Origin: Acrasis kona
Taxonomy: Eukaryota > Heterolobosea > Eutetramitea > Acrasida > Acrasidae
Length of the DNA: 64,000 bases
Direction of reading: 5' to 3'
Assembly: GCA_026419775.2 (NCBI GenBank)
Contig: JAOPGA020000191.1
Coordinates: forward strand, 1-64,000
A program made the position numbers and the translations under genes. Below are positions 1-12,943 of this stretch, one piece after another; position 1 is the stretch's first letter; every line of letters starts with the position of its first letter. Under the pieces are notes generated by a model. That model saw nothing but the letters and a program-made list of their open reading frames with translations, searched no databases and was not told where the DNA came from.

Positions 1-904
1 AAAAACTAGTGAGATTAATTAAATAAAATGATGATTATGAAAAAACCAATTAAATGTTATCCAAAATGGATAACACTGATTCTACTGGCCAATCTACTCA
101 AGAAACAGTTAACATTAAATTGTTATCACTCCTTGATGGATAATAATAAAAAACAATTATAAAATGTGTTTCCGTTGATATGTGTTGAGCATTAATTCCA
201 TCATGGATTAAAGTAATTATTATTTAGGGTGGGAGGGTAGGGTAATGCAAACCAAATGAAATGTAAACTCTCGTGCTGTATAGTTCCAAAGTAATTGTAT
301 GATGCAAATATTTATCAACCAAAAGTAAACTAACTGTATTCTAGTAATAATCCTCCTTTAAATGTTCTCTAATTTAATTCTCAACCGCTTTTTTCTTAAA
401 CACTGAATCTGTAACATATCAATCTAAAGTAACTATCCTTCAAATGCTCTAATTTAATTCTAAACCGCTTTTCAAACTGAAATGTAATAACGAATAGATA
501 TGTATTTTATGTCCTGTAATGCACACTACCCCAACGGTACAGACAGTAACACTCTTTTTAACGTAGAATAATACACGTAAAAAAAGCCTTAACAGCTGCA
601 AACGAAGAGAGCAAGAGGCAAACAAGGTTGACTCAACATGACACCATTTCCCCCGTTGTGTAATGGAGTCTATATGTTACTCTAACAATTCTGATTATTT
701 ATTACTGATTAACAAGAACCTTTTTATACTGCTGTACCGGTTCGCATGCCATCAAGTTATCCTTGATGGTGCAGGACTGACTTGATGTGTCATATTGTAA
801 TGTAATTACAACAAATAGCGTTGAGTTCGCCTGATCAAACTTAAATTCGAAATTATTTGATTCGGTTAACCGTTTACCATTGCAATCCGAATTTTTTTTC
901 CAAA
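1..904. other. Gene-poor left end of the window
   Basis: No convincing gene is seen before the ATG at 905. The stretch is AT-rich with stops in all frames. It holds a 28-base sequence at 48-75 that recurs exactly at 36060-36087. A short open frame begins inside that repeat (ATG at 54, TAA at 141-143, 29 codons, starting M-L-S-K-M-D-N). The second copy begins with the same residues but stops after nine codons. This may be the 5' end of a dead duplicated gene. Confidence 0.5.
48..75. repeat. 28-bp dispersed repeat, copy 1, with 21-bp palindrome
   Basis: Bases 48-75 are identical to 36060-36087. The core 55-75 is a perfect inverted repeat: 9-base arms TGTTATCCA and TGGATAACA around AAA. Flanking bases diverge. 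It could be a target or binding site, a mobile-element end, or the start of a duplicated small gene, because both copies contain ATG followed by L-S-K-M-D-N. Confidence 0.7.
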
Positions 905-3297
905 ATGTCCAACAGAAGTGAACCTAAGTCAAAGAGACTGAAACTTGAACCAAATGCGAACAAACAACGTGAAGAGGAGGAAGATTCTAATGAAAGTGAC
1001 GAAGAATATGAGGATCCTCTGGATGAAAAGAATGAAGAAAAGAATGAGCAAAAGAGTCGCAAGAGACCTTACACAAAGCAAGGTACTGGGTACAACAACC
1101 GACTTAATATTGTAACACCACTTGCCGACAAAGTTGACGAATCAGTATTTAGACACACAAAACAAAACACAAAATCACTTCTAGTTCTCAAGAGCGACAA
1201 GTACGGGTTTGATTGTGAAATCCCGCATCACGTTGAAACGAAACAATCACAAAATTATCGAAAGATTGCTTGAACTCAATGATCTTGCAAACAAAAACCC
1301 CTTGCTACTATTCGACTATCCAGGTGTTGGGAAGACACAAACCATCATAAAGGCTGCGGAAAAACTGAAAAGAATTTACATTCAAATACCATGCGAAACA
1401 TCAGATGTGGTAATCTCGCTCATTAACGCCCTCAATGAAATTCTTGAACCAAAAGAATATTGCAAGGAAGCCAAATCTGATTTCGACATTATGACGCACG
1501 TCAAGTTTTATGCAAGCATCCTCATCGTAACAGTCATGGAAGAGGCCCTTGCTTACTTTAAAATGAATCAAAATTCCACAAAATTCACATCCACAGAAAA
1601 TGGATTGAGTAATACATTAAATCTTTATCCTAATCAAAGTGAAGCAAATAAGCGTTTTGTGGAATTGAAGCGAGAACTGTTAACGCTCGTTAAGGGTAGC
1701 AGTGGTATTATCATTCATCTTGATGATGTTCATTATTTCCCCAGAGCACCTGAATTTAAAAGACCTGCGCGTGACGAAAGAGGTAGTGCAATGTATACTC
1801 AAGATACGGAAAAGGCCATTTTGACTTCATACATTTTGATTGGGTTGAGCCATAAGCTTTACATGATTTTAGACGCACAAGTGAAGGTTGTTATATCAGG
1901 AACTAACACAACTATCAAAAATACAATTATTGTTGATAGTGAAGTGAAACCATTTGTTGAGACTTTGAGATACTCTACAATTCAAGACATTTGCAAAATT
2001 TGCGACAATTATCTAAATATCAACACAAAGGACGAAAATGTGCGTGGTATACTGAGCGTGTTATGTGGTCCATTCCGTAGGACTCAACATTTCTTAAATT
2101 ACATTTTCAACCATTACAGAGACCATTACATTGGAGGGGTTCAACAACCTGCTTTTACATTAGATTCGTTGAGGCAGGCAGTTATGGGTTCCTATACTAG
2201 ATTCAAATCCGAGGTTCATTCCAAATTAGATCATGATGAAATGGTCATGTACGCCAATGACATGATGCTTTGTGCGGTATACCCACAGATATTCCTTGGT
2301 AGATCTGGTTATTTTGACTTTGACTCATCCTCATTCACAAAACTCGATCAACTCTCTACAAACAAACCAAATGCTGTTGAATTTGATGATGTGCCTAATG
2401 CTTGGATAAGCATACAAGATAAGAGTATAGCGAGATGGGTGAAGGCAGGTTTCAAATTCTATTTGATTAAACCATACCCGCAACTGCACATGTTTTACAA
2501 TGAGATGTGTCATGATTATTTTAAAAGTGAAGATAAATATCTACAAGTACTACAGAATAAATTAGTGGCCCAAGTCGGCAATACTGGGGCTCATGGTTTT
2601 ACATTTCAATACGCGATAGCGTATGAACTATCGGTAAGAAATAATTTTTGTAGTACTCACCATCATCTAGAATCCATTATCACCACTCTTGGAAAAACTT
2701 TTACTACATTTCGAAACGCAAGTTTATGGTACGCGTAGGGGTAATGTACAACTGATGAACGGAGTAGATTATCAGGTGCTTGAGAATAATGAAAATATGA
2801 ATAATGTGGGTCACATCAATGACAATGGCGATAAGAAACTTGGTGAAGGCGATGTAAACTTGCTCATGAGAAAAGATAATGAAACGTACACTGCGGTATT
2901 TGAAGTAAAGCATGATAATAATGTCACCAACATCAGCAGAGCGGTGAACAGACTTCTCGAACATTCCAAATCAAAGTATTTGGGGGTGATTAGTTGGTTT
3001 GATGTAAACAAGCAGGGTTTCGATAAAAGTAAAGTAAAAGAAGGAACAAATTTTGTTACGGTCGCCGGTGCTGACCTCCAAACAATTTTGCGCACCTGTA
3101 ATCTACCGTTTATTGAGTTTTTTGGTGATAACTTTTCGAATTTTAAAAAATATACAGAAGCTATCAGTTACCTTGCAAAAAATTCATTCTTTACAGAAAA
3201 TAGTGCAGTAGTGTCTAAATATCAGCAGCAGACTGAAGGAAACGGTAAGTCAAGAAATTTTGCGGAAAGAATCCAAGTTGTTGCTGTGAGGAAATAA
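905..3297 (+). CDS. Crinkler/RHS-type protein: P-loop NTPase plus PD-(D/E)XK nuclease-like domain
   Basis: Three exons, 905-1200, 1265-2633 and 2671-3297, give about 763 residues. The intron 2634-2670 (37 nt, GTAAGA...CTAG) is well supported because it joins the two frames exactly. The first intron (1201-1264, or 1207-1264) has a weak donor and is less sure. The N-terminus is acidic and lysine-rich (nuclear-type). Next comes a Walker A (D-Y-P-G-V-G-K-T) near residue 130, a Walker B (I-I-I-H-L-D-D), and a strand ending V-V-I-S-G-T-N. The C-terminal third has G-D-V-N-L-L-M followed by F-E-V-K-H, the Asp...Glu-x-Lys pattern of restriction-endonuclease-fold nucleases. An NTPase followed by such a nuclease is the known layout of Crinkler/RHS-type (CR) effectors. 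Family membership is inferred from architecture. TAA overlaps an AATAAA signal at 3293-3298. Confidence 0.65.
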
Positions 3298-3614
3298 ATA
3301 CATGATTTCAAGAAGAACTGGTGATGAGGAGATTAGGATTACTGAGTGGTACTTGCCGAACCTCAAATATATATACTTTTTTATGAAATGCAATATTTTT
3401 ATTTTATTAGGATTGTCCTTGCGGTTCTGTTAACAACCTCTCGTCCTATAAATTCACTCAACACATCATTTATCGAATGATTTTGAATTTNAGTATGATT
3501 CAATCCTCACTCCTCCTGCGATCTTGTTATAATGACGTGCTGAATATTCAAAATATAATCATCATGTTGCTCGAAAATATTAATCCTCATCTAATGTATC
3601 GAAACGTAAATTGG

Positions 3615-3704
3615 GGGAATGACTATGAAATCTATAGCGACCCTATAGTTAAGGGTTATAAAGTAAAGAATTACAATACCTTCCGAACGTTGAGGAGGTT
3701 GTTC
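3615..3704 (+). pseudogene. Remnant of a phosphomannomutase C-terminus
   Basis: This 30-codon stretch encodes G-N-D-Y-E-I-Y-S-D-P-I-V-K-G-Y and continues to R-T-L-R-R-L-F. It matches, residue for residue with no gap, the C-terminal end of the intact phosphomannomutase at 54932-55696 (G-N-D-F-E-I-Y-N-D-P-R-V-K-G-Y). No earlier part of the enzyme (no DVDGT motif) is found upstream, and the frame runs on into unrelated AT-rich sequence. The rest of 3298-3953 holds no gene I can support; base 3491 is ambiguous. It looks like a dead duplicated fragment. Confidence 0.75.
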
Positions 3705-3953
3705 ATCATTTATATAAAGATTCTTTTAAAGTACCGTATACACTATTTGTTTGTATTTAAATAATTAAAAGTAGGATGATATTGCTTCAGTGGTAAAAGT
3801 GACATCAGAATACGTTGAGCTGGCTTGATTTCAAATTTCTTTTATTGGGTCAACGCGAAATTGTATTTGTTGTAAGTATCTTGTTACATAAAACTGGGAC
3901 AGAATACACAATAGACCAATCACAAGCTACACTGACAGGTCATATTTATAATC

Positions 3954-6900
3954 ATGACAGCCAAAGGCGACAGTATTGTAGACCCGAGTGGTAGATATCA
4001 GCGAGTAAGCTCAAAGTTTGGCATACCATTTAATCTTCTGTAGGGTGAAGAGCTTGGGTTTGGCTCTTTTAAAACAGTTTTTAAAGCATATGATACATAC
4101 GAAGGACTCGACGTTGCATGGAATCAAGTAACATATAAGTTTTATCTGTTATCTGACAATGTTAGGTCAAGTTACAGAACGTCAATAGTGCTCAGCGAGC
4201 AAAAATAATGGGGGAAATAACTATTTTGGAACGAGTGCGACACGCCAACATTATGGATATTTTTCATTCTTGGGAGACCGAGGATGGCGATTACGTAGTT
4301 TTTATTACCGAAATAATGTCCAGCGGTACTCTTAAAGAGTTCGTGCTTTACTCGTTCTATTTTCTAACGTTGTCAAGTTACATAAAAAAATCAAACAAAA
4401 TAGTGTTGGGTACAATCAAGCAGTGGCTGAGGCAGATTCTAGAAGGCCTCGAACATCTGCACTCCCACAACCCTCCCATTATACACAGAGATTTGAAGTG
4501 TGAAAATATCTTTATAAACGGTGATAGGGGGCAAGTAAAGATTGGTGATTTAGGACTTTCTACTTGCAAAAAAGACATTAAAGTAACATTTAAACGTACA
4601 CTTCATTAATAACAACATTATAGGCCGTTCAATCTGTGAATGGGACGCCAGAGTTTATAGCGCCCGAAGTGTACACTGATGTTTATGATGAACGGGTTGA
4701 CGTGTATGCATTCGGGATGTGTCTGTTAGAAATGGTCACCGGAGACTATCCCTACCAAGAATGCAAAAGTGTATATTCTGTCATGCAAAAAGTCCACGAC
4801 GTAAGGATTAATTTTTCAATTAACGTAACGCACCGTACAGAACATCAAACCTAAAAGTTTAGAAAAGATAACAGTTGAAAGTGTGAGAGAGTTTATTGAC
4901 TTGTGTCTGTCAGTGAAAGACAAGAGACCCTTTGTGAAGGATTTGATAAAACACCCATTCATGCTGGATGACAGTGATGCTGATGTTACATTTTCACTAT
5001 CAGGTATGCATGATGTTACTTTAATGTTTTTACTTTTCAGACAATAATAATGAGGAACCCGTCCAAAAACCAAAATCAGGCGTAGACAGGGATGGTGTAC
5101 GCGTAGTAATGGTAGAACACAATCAAGAACAAAAAGAAGCCTTACTAAAGGTGTACGTAAGAAAGGAGCAAGGTGTATACAAACAAATCAAGTTCCCCTT
5201 CGACCTTCTTGTCGATACGCCAGAGGCCGTCGCACGCGAGGTGGTCGTTGAAATAGGTCTTGGTGAAGTCATCGAAAATAGCATAGCCAATGGTATTGCA
5301 GATGTTTGTAAGTGATACGGTTCTTCATTTTATTAATTGTTGACAGTGAGAGAGGCTAACCTGGTGTTTCAAACGCCATTACGGAACACCCCAACTGTGC
5401 AAACACCAATTGACCCAACGAAGTTTACGTACACTGAACTAACGAATCCAATTATGGTTTCTAACCCATCATCACCAAAAAATCAAGGAGGAAAGAATCA
5501 ACAAACATCAACCACTACTACAATCATAGACCATGATTCACTTGAGAGCGAATCACCGTCACGAAGCGTGGATCAATCCGCTGCCAATGATTCAGCCGCT
5601 ACATCACCTTCCATCACACCTTCGGAAATTAGAGACAATCCCTTATCGGAACAAGACACCTTGACGTCAAAATATACCGAAGAACTCAAAACGAACCTGA
5701 AAAATGACTCTGAACGAAACGGTTTCGACACGCATCAAGAGAATACATCAAAACTAAACAATGAATTCAAAGAGAAGAAACCAGTTACAAATGTGACGGG
5801 ACTTACGATACACATTCCAAGGAAAGTAGAAAGTCCTCCTGTTGTGGTCCATCAAGTGAAAACGGACGGTGTTGTAACATCCAAGCCACCAATCGGCGTT
5901 AGCTCACAAACGTCAACTAGTCAACCAGTCAATCAAAATTCCACAACCCAAACTGCACTAAACCTATCGACACGAAGTGAAGAGATTACAAAAGCATGGT
6001 TACTTTTATTACGAAAGCAAAAAAAAGAGGAACAGGAGCAAAGAGAGAGACATAAGAGAGAAAGAGATGAGTTCAGAAGAAGTTATGGCATTTCAATTTC
6101 AAACAGCGGCAGCACAACTACCACAAACGCACCAACTAATTCAACAAGCATTAGTAACAGAGAATTCAACCACTCTAGTATAAGTAGCACTGGTTCCAAT
6201 TCATCATCCATTTCATCAACCGCACCCATCTCATTAAGCACTCCTGTCGGCCTCAACGCATCGTCATCCACAACATCAACACCACTACAAATCGTCACAG
6301 GCCCTCAAGCAGACTCAAAAACAAAAAACTCACCTACAACAATGGGATCGTCCAACAGCATTAATCGCATCAAGGTCATTCCATCCAAACAAATGAAAAA
6401 TGTATTTGAGAAATTAATTTCGGACGTTGAGACCAGAATATGTGAGGACTTTAAGTATTCCAATTCAAATGATTACGATAAATTCACAACCACAACGCAA
6501 ATAGTCAACGAATTGAAAAAGAGTCAAAACATGGTTTACAAGATTACCACAACCACCATGACCACCACTTCAAGCATAAACATCAAGGCCCAACAAATCA
6601 TAAAGAAGCAACAACAGCAACAGCAACAACAATTAAAATACGAACCAAGGTCACCACCAGTCATGGACAATTCCCATCACGACGTGTCAACGGACAACAC
6701 GCCCGTAACGACGCCGCTAACCACCAGCATGACGCCGAAGGACGTTACCACGACGACACCCGTCAAACTAATTCGTTCGGAATACAGCAAGAGCACTGGG
6801 AATTTGGGCATTTTGGACGATTCTTCGACGACACCTACATTAGATCTACACAGCACATTACCGATCATGGGTTCGAATCATCAACACAGTTACAGCGAAC

Positions 6901-7196
6901 CAGTTACGATTGTTGCTGCTTCCAATCCAATGGTTGCCAACGCTCAGCATGTATTAAAGAGAAGTAACACCACTACAAATTTACCAGGTGATGATTTGAC
7001 CGTGCTAATGACCAAGAATTTGGATTCTTTGATGAGCAGGGAGAATAGTGCCAATAGTAATACATCGACTCCTACTATTGTTTCGCTTCCAATTAAATTA
7101 TCTTCGCCGAAGGAGCAGCAACAAGAACCAGAAAAATCAAACCAACAAACATCACCACCAGTCAAAAAGAATATTTCAGATGAAGAAGATTCATAA
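3954..7196 (+). CDS. WNK-like (with-no-lysine) serine/threonine kinase
   Basis: Eight exons: 3954-4004, 4044-4127, 4166-4338, 4378-4582, 4624-4800, 4841-5003, 5041-5307 and 5347-7196, giving about 989 residues. The introns are 37-41 nt. The kinase domain occupies about residues 18-290. The usual beta-3 lysine is absent (V-A-W-N-Q). A lysine instead sits in the glycine-rich loop (G-F-G-S-F-K-T-V), the defining WNK feature. [11 protein letters not shown] and G-T-P-E-F-I-A-P-E are present. Residues about 330-395 resemble the conserved C-terminal (CCT/PF2-like) domain of WNK and OSR kinases, which binds RFxV motifs. The long tail is rich in Ser, Thr and Pro with a short poly-Gln run near 6610. 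WNKs control ion transport and osmotic responses; that role here is inferred. AATAAA follows the stop. Confidence 0.88.
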
Positions 7197-7389
7197 CGAA
7201 TAAATTTGTTCCTTTTTGAAAATTGTTTTTTTAATTTGTTGTTAATGCTTTTGAGAGTCATAGGTGGAATTGTGCGGCCTGTCCGAACTGTGTGTAATGG
7301 TGGAAAAGACATTTTTGTTCAATAATAGATACGTTTAAAAATAGTTTATTTAAAAGAGAGAACAACGAGAGCTTGATAATCAACACAAT

Positions 7390-10300
7390 ATGCCATCGTT
7401 GTTCAATCGATTGTTTTCAAGCAGCGATCGTCAAAGGCCGTCTCAAATACGAAATAATAGCCATTCTTTAAATAAAGTGTCTTTGGGCACAACAACCACA
7501 ACAACAACAGTATATACAAGATACGGGCCCAATGAGCCATGGCAGTACTCTAATAACATTCATGTGCCCAATCCAAACCAGTACATTGATCCTAAAGTGT
7601 TGGAAAAATACAAAACTGGTAGAGTCGTTCAAAGTCATATTACAGAGGCACCAATCACTGCCCGTATACTTAGAGAAACAACGAAGCAGCGTGATCCAAA
7701 TGAACTCGTAGAAGATTTCATCCAGCTCAACCAACCATCCGATGTAACTTTGACTTTTTTAAAGCAGCTTCATTCGGCACTTGAAGATGAGCAGTGCATG
7801 CAATATTTCCTTTGTGAGCGTAGTGGAATTTCCCATTTGGAGAGAATGGTATCATTATTGTTGTCTCCATTCTCCTCATCAGATACCTACATTGATCTAG
7901 TCCCGTAAGTTGATCGCACTACTCTCAAAATTTAACCAAATCTAGTCACTGGACAAGAAACCAAATGGAAATAGGTGAAGAACTTGCTGCCATCACACTA
8001 CTAGTCATTGACAATGAAAAAGGATTTTCGCAAGCCGTAGAGAGGGCGCAGTTCACAAAGTCACTACTATCTGGCTTTTCTTCTCCCTGCTCCTCTAACG
8101 TATGCAAATCTTACATACTAGACATTTCATCAAGGATTTGTGATGGAGCTGCCAGAGGTACTTGGTTAGTCCTTGAAGCTTTCAACCACCTCCGCTTAAT
8201 AAACAGAGAGACAGTACGCTTTTCATGCCTCATCACATCCATGCGATCAGCATGTCAATCAACCATCACCGAACAATCAGCACTATCTACCACCTCCGAT
8301 CCCGACCAAATCACAGCAACCGATCCCTTGCGTAGGTTCCAACAAGAAAAAGAAATACAACTTTTAATGGACAAGACCCAACAAGTCACGATGAAGGAAG
8401 TACTATTGCCAGAGAATGATTTGTACCTCACCCATTGCTTTTCCTTCATCAACACATTACTTCACTCTCTAGACGACGACCCATCGGCAAGAGTCACGAT
8501 CGGAAAGGAATTCACCGACAACAACATTCAGCAAATCGTCGATCGCATCACTGATCTCAACCTCAACTACGATTCTGAACTCAAAAAACAAATCAACGAA
8601 TACAAGTACATTACAAAAAAAAGTAACGAACTACCAAAGTCCGATCTAGATGATCCATCACAGATAGTCAAAGCTGTACAGGCCAAATTAAACGGAACGC
8701 CATCCATGACCCATTTCATGCGCATCATGAGATCATTAAGAACATTAGCACATCAAACTACTTTATACGATCAAACGCTCGACGATTGGACGTACATTGA
8801 TCGCGTGCTCAACGAAGCCATATCGCGACAAGGCAACGCCGATAGTGAGATCATCAACGTCAAGGAAGCAAGATTAATGGATCGCATTTCTCGTCAACAA
8901 AAACAAATTAGTCAATTAGAACGAAGAGAAGCGCAAACATCAAAAGCAATCAGTCAACTCATGGCTAACGGTCCTAGAAAACAAAAACAACAACATGCGA
9001 GATTTTTCAGCATCGACCAATCACATTCTTCGAATTATAATTCTCATAAGAGAGCCAGAAGTTTCGTGCCCAACATGGGTCACTTTGGAAATTTATCGTC
9101 GGGCGTAATTACCAACGATGATGGATCTTCGAGTGAGATTTTGAACAACGTGAATCAAATGTTACAACAACACGTTACAAAAATTCAAGAATTACAAGAA
9201 GAGAACAATCGATTACAAGAACACATTCGAATCAAAAGTCAATCCAAATTAAATCTTGATGAAAATGATTCATCATCACCATCGGTACAAATTGAAAATG
9301 TCGAAACACAAAAAGAGAGCATAGATGGCGAAAGCGAATTGGCGAAACGAAAAGAAGCTCCTGACGAACCAACACCTGCTCAATCATCGCCGGTATTAAT
9401 CATGTCGATATCATCACCAACCACACAACAATCTACCTCATCACCACCCACTACTTTATCGGTACCACCCCCACCTCCCACAAGAGTAGAAGAACCAAAA
9501 TCAACTTTGATATCACAACCTCCACCACCTCCACCACCAATGACCAATTCTTCCATTCCACCTCCACCCCCACCTCCTTCATCTTCGAATGCACTCAACG
9601 CCAATAACCAACCACAACAACAACCAGCCTACGTAAGCAAATACAAATCGAACGTACCCATGCGTTCTCTATTCTGGGATAAAATCAATGCAAGAGAGTT
9701 ACACAACACTGCATTCACCCAACACGAAATCACAAACATTGCGATGGAAATTGAATTGGAGCCGGTGATTTCCAAAATCGAATCCGAATTTTCGAAATCT
9801 GAATCGTTAATCAAAATGAATCACTCCACATCATCACCCATGGAAATCAAGAATGCATCCATGGCATTGTTGGATACACAAAGGAACCAAAACGTTGCCA
9901 TCGTGCTCAAACACTTTAAAATCACGGGTGATGAAATTAAGAGGGCCATTTTGGAAATGGATCAGGACACATTGGGAGAATCGGATATTACATTTTTATT
10001 GAATGCGATGCCCACCGAAGACGAAATGACAAAGATTAGGAATTATAACGGAGACGTGAATCACTTGACTGAAGCCGAGAGATTCTTTTATGAAATTGAA
10101 GACATTGCCGACGAGTTGCCGAAACGATTAAATTGTTGGAAATTCAAAAATGAATTTGATGAGGTGAGCGGAACGGTTCGTTCTGATATGGATAATGTAT
10201 CGGATGCTGCTGAAGAAATTATTAATAGTGTTAAATTTAATAAATTGTTGGCAATCGTTTTGGCGATTGGTAATTTTATCAATGGCGATAAGAAAGCCGC

Positions 10301-10778
10301 TGGTGGTATTCGTTTGAATAGTTTAATAAAGTTAAAAGATATGAAGGGGTCTCATTGTAGCATGTTACAATTTATTGTTGAATTTGTTTGTAATCATCAT
10401 AAGGATGTTGCTAATTTTAGCGTTGAACTGTCTTGTGTTCATGCTGCTGCTAGAGTGGATCCTGCTATGTTGGAGAAGAATGCAACCGTGCTTGATAATG
10501 GTGTCAGAAGGATTCGTAATGCCATGAACACTAGTATTGGTAAGGAAGATCAGTTTAAGACTGTGATGGAGCCGTTCATTGGGGAGGCGAAACAGGTTAT
10601 CGATACTTTGTTCGAGAGACACCAAGTGATGGTGGATCATCTTACATTGTTGTCAAAACTGTATGGAGAGGACGAGTCAAAGATGCTTGAAGGTGGTTAT
10701 TCTAAATTCTTTGGTGACGTTTCAGAGTTTGTAACCTGTTTTGATCAAGAAAGGGATAATTTGTTAGCAAAGGTGTAG
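7390..10778 (+). CDS. Diaphanous-type formin (GBD/FH3-FH1-FH2)
   Basis: Two exons, 7390-7904 and 7946-10778, with a 41-nt GTAAGT...CTAG intron, give about 1115 residues. The N-terminal half resembles the Rho GTPase-binding and FH3 regions of diaphanous-related formins. Two coiled-coil stretches (about residues 480-500 and 560-600) follow. The FH1 segment (about residues 675-720) has several proline runs for profilin binding. The FH2 domain (about 740-1100) begins M-R-S-L-F-W-D-K-I and contains the G-N-F-I-N-G actin-binding signature with L-x-x-L-x-K-L-K-D-M-K-G after it. Formins nucleate and elongate unbranched actin filaments. A RhoGEF is the next gene on the same strand, which fits a Rho-controlled formin, although gene adjacency in protists need not mean function. 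AATAAA lies just after the TAG stop. Confidence 0.93.
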
Positions 10779-10875
10779 ATACACGAATAAATTTTATTTT
10801 TTCCAGGGCTTGATTTAGTCCTATTGAGGGCAGAAATGTGCCAAACAAATGTATTTTTAAAAAGATCGATCGTTA

Positions 10876-10986
10876 CACAGCAGGGTTTTGAAATTTTCCT
10901 ATCTTCCAAATTGCTTCTGTTTAGCTGTGATTTCTCTAGGATGACTTGTCATTTAAAAATAGATCCCTTTTCAAACCCCTGCTGTG
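10876..10986. repeat. Imperfect 18-bp inverted repeat in the formin-RhoGEF gap
   Basis: The arms 10876-10893 and 10969-10986 are reverse complements at 17 of 18 positions, with 75 bases between them. They sit in a 341-base gap (10779-11119) that otherwise shows no supported gene. The transcript could fold into a long hairpin, or this could be a small degraded foldback element. No target-site duplication was recognised. Confidence 0.6.
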
Positions 10987-11119
10987 GCAGTGTATTTGTT
11001 GGATTTGCAAGCAAGTGAAACAATGTTTTGTGGACACATTTTTATTATTTTGACCAAAAAAGGAATGACAAACGGTCTCCATTTACAACTGTCATCATAA
11101 AATTGACATACAAACAACA

Positions 11120-12913
11120 ATGGAGATTAATGTGGTTGACACATTCAAGGCTCCAAGAGGCAAAGAAGTCATAATACGATTGTCATGCTATAAACATGGA
11201 GATACGTGGTCCAGTAAATTAACATTAAGCTCACTCAGAGAGATGGACGAAATCTTGCGTAATGACTTTGCAATTGAATGTCAAGTTCCATCTTCCACAA
11301 GATGTGGGTTATATGATGAAACGACAAAGTCAAAATGGAACAATGCTTTACAGTTGTACTTTGATTCCTTATTTATGGAGAACAACTTGAGTGACAATGA
11401 AACAATAGCACAATTTCTTCAAAATGGTCAGATTGGAAGCCCCATGGACTTGCATCTCCCATTGAACGTGATTGCTGATGGCGCAAACAGAGCACCAACA
11501 CCGCGATATCGTCATGGATCAATTAAGATTGGTGGGGACGACGAACAGGAGAACATAACTCTTAATAAACTTGATGTAGTTCGAAGTGATGTGACAACAC
11601 CAACTTCACCCACTTCACCCCTCGAAAGATCTTCTCCCCTTGCACTTTTATCCCCTTATGGTTTGGACGTTCAAAAGTTTGAAAAGTTTCTGGACAACCC
11701 ACCAAGTCCAAGAGCTCTTTTTGATGATGAGCTACCAATTGCACATGATGAGCAAAATGAAAGGGCCTCTCTTTTAATGGAAATATATGATTCGGAGCTT
11801 AAATACGTGGAGTTCACAACACTACTTTGGAACATGTATGTAATGCCGTTAACTGGCGATACGGACGCTTACAAAAGGAATAAGGACGATGTTTGTCCTC
11901 TATCAACACGAACGTCCAATAAATTATTCCCTCCAAACTTGGAAAAGATTATAGATCTACACTTGGCCATCTCCACAAAACTTTGTCATAGATACCATCC
12001 ATACATTAACGATTCAAATGAATTGAATGCAGAAGTCAACAACATTCTTGTGGGAGATGTGTTTTTGTATGCGTGTGAAATGTTAGACGTCTATGTTCCC
12101 TTCCTTCAAAAGTACGACAAGTGCACAAGGACCATTAGAAAATGGAGAAGCAGGGAACCGCTCTTTGATAAGTGGTTAAACTCAAGAAAAAAGATGCAAC
12201 AAAGCAAAGGATTAGATCTTGGTTCGCTTCTAATCATGCCAGGTAAGTCACTTTTCAAAAATTATTGTTCTTAATTAAACAAAGTTCAGAGGATACCAAG
12301 ATATTTATTACTTTTAAAAAGTTTATTGAAATTGACTCCGGAAGGTCACCCAGACAAACTCAACATTGAATCAAGCATTACACAAATTACCAACTGCGCC
12401 ACAAGACACAATGAGCTTATTAGATCGAATTACAAGGTCGTGAGAACGATACAGCTTTCTAAAAAGTTACAAGTACATGACCTACATAGGAACGGTCGGA
12501 GAGTTGTTTGTGAATCAAATGTTGTTGTGAATAAGATTTCTTATCTTGCTGTTTTGTTGTCTGATTTGTTAATTCTTGAAAATCAGTCCAGGTCAACCAA
12601 AGAACGTCCTGCCTTCAGTATGTACGCCATGTATCCTGCGAGATTTGCGAGAAATAATGCAAAAAGTATTGTAATCTGGGTTGTCCAGGAAAGAGTTTGT
12701 CTGGAGTTTGATTCGGTTGAGACCGCCGATGACTGGATGGATCAGCTTACAAATATTTCAGGAGAACTCACACAGCACGAACATTGGGAGCGTTATCTAC
12801 CTTCGGTAATGTTCAAGAGGGTTCCTCTCAATCAAACATGTTGGGATATCATTGTTGGATCAGTTCGGAACTTAACTCGTGCCATGTCAATTGATCAATC
12901 TCATGTAAAATAA
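11120..12913 (+). CDS. RhoGEF with N-terminal PX-like region, DH and PH domains
   Basis: Two exons, 11120-12242 and 12285-12913 (42-nt GTAAGT intron), give about 583 residues. The intron falls exactly inside the best conserved DH motif, and splicing restores M-P-V-Q-R-I-P-R-Y-L-L-L-L-K. The first 115 residues resemble a PX (phosphoinositide-binding) domain by their end pattern (L-S-D-N-E-T-I-A-Q-F-L). The DH domain covers about 215-440 and activates Rho-family GTPases by nucleotide exchange. The C-terminal 140 residues look like a PH domain with a terminal amphipathic helix (W-M-D-Q-L). A Ser/Pro-rich linker (about 155-200) carries several T-S-P repeats, possible phosphosites. It probably acts at membranes on actin signalling. 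Confidence 0.85.
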
Positions 12914-12943
12914 AAATAAATAATAAATCAATTTATTTCAAAT

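Noticed and set aside
2634-2740. Apparent frameshift in the NTPase-nuclease gene
   Set aside because: Explained exactly by a 37-nt GTAAGA...CTAG intron.
10824-11018. 64-codon plus-strand frame after formin
   Set aside because: Overlaps the inverted repeat, lacks domains, and is Cys/Phe-rich like random sequence.
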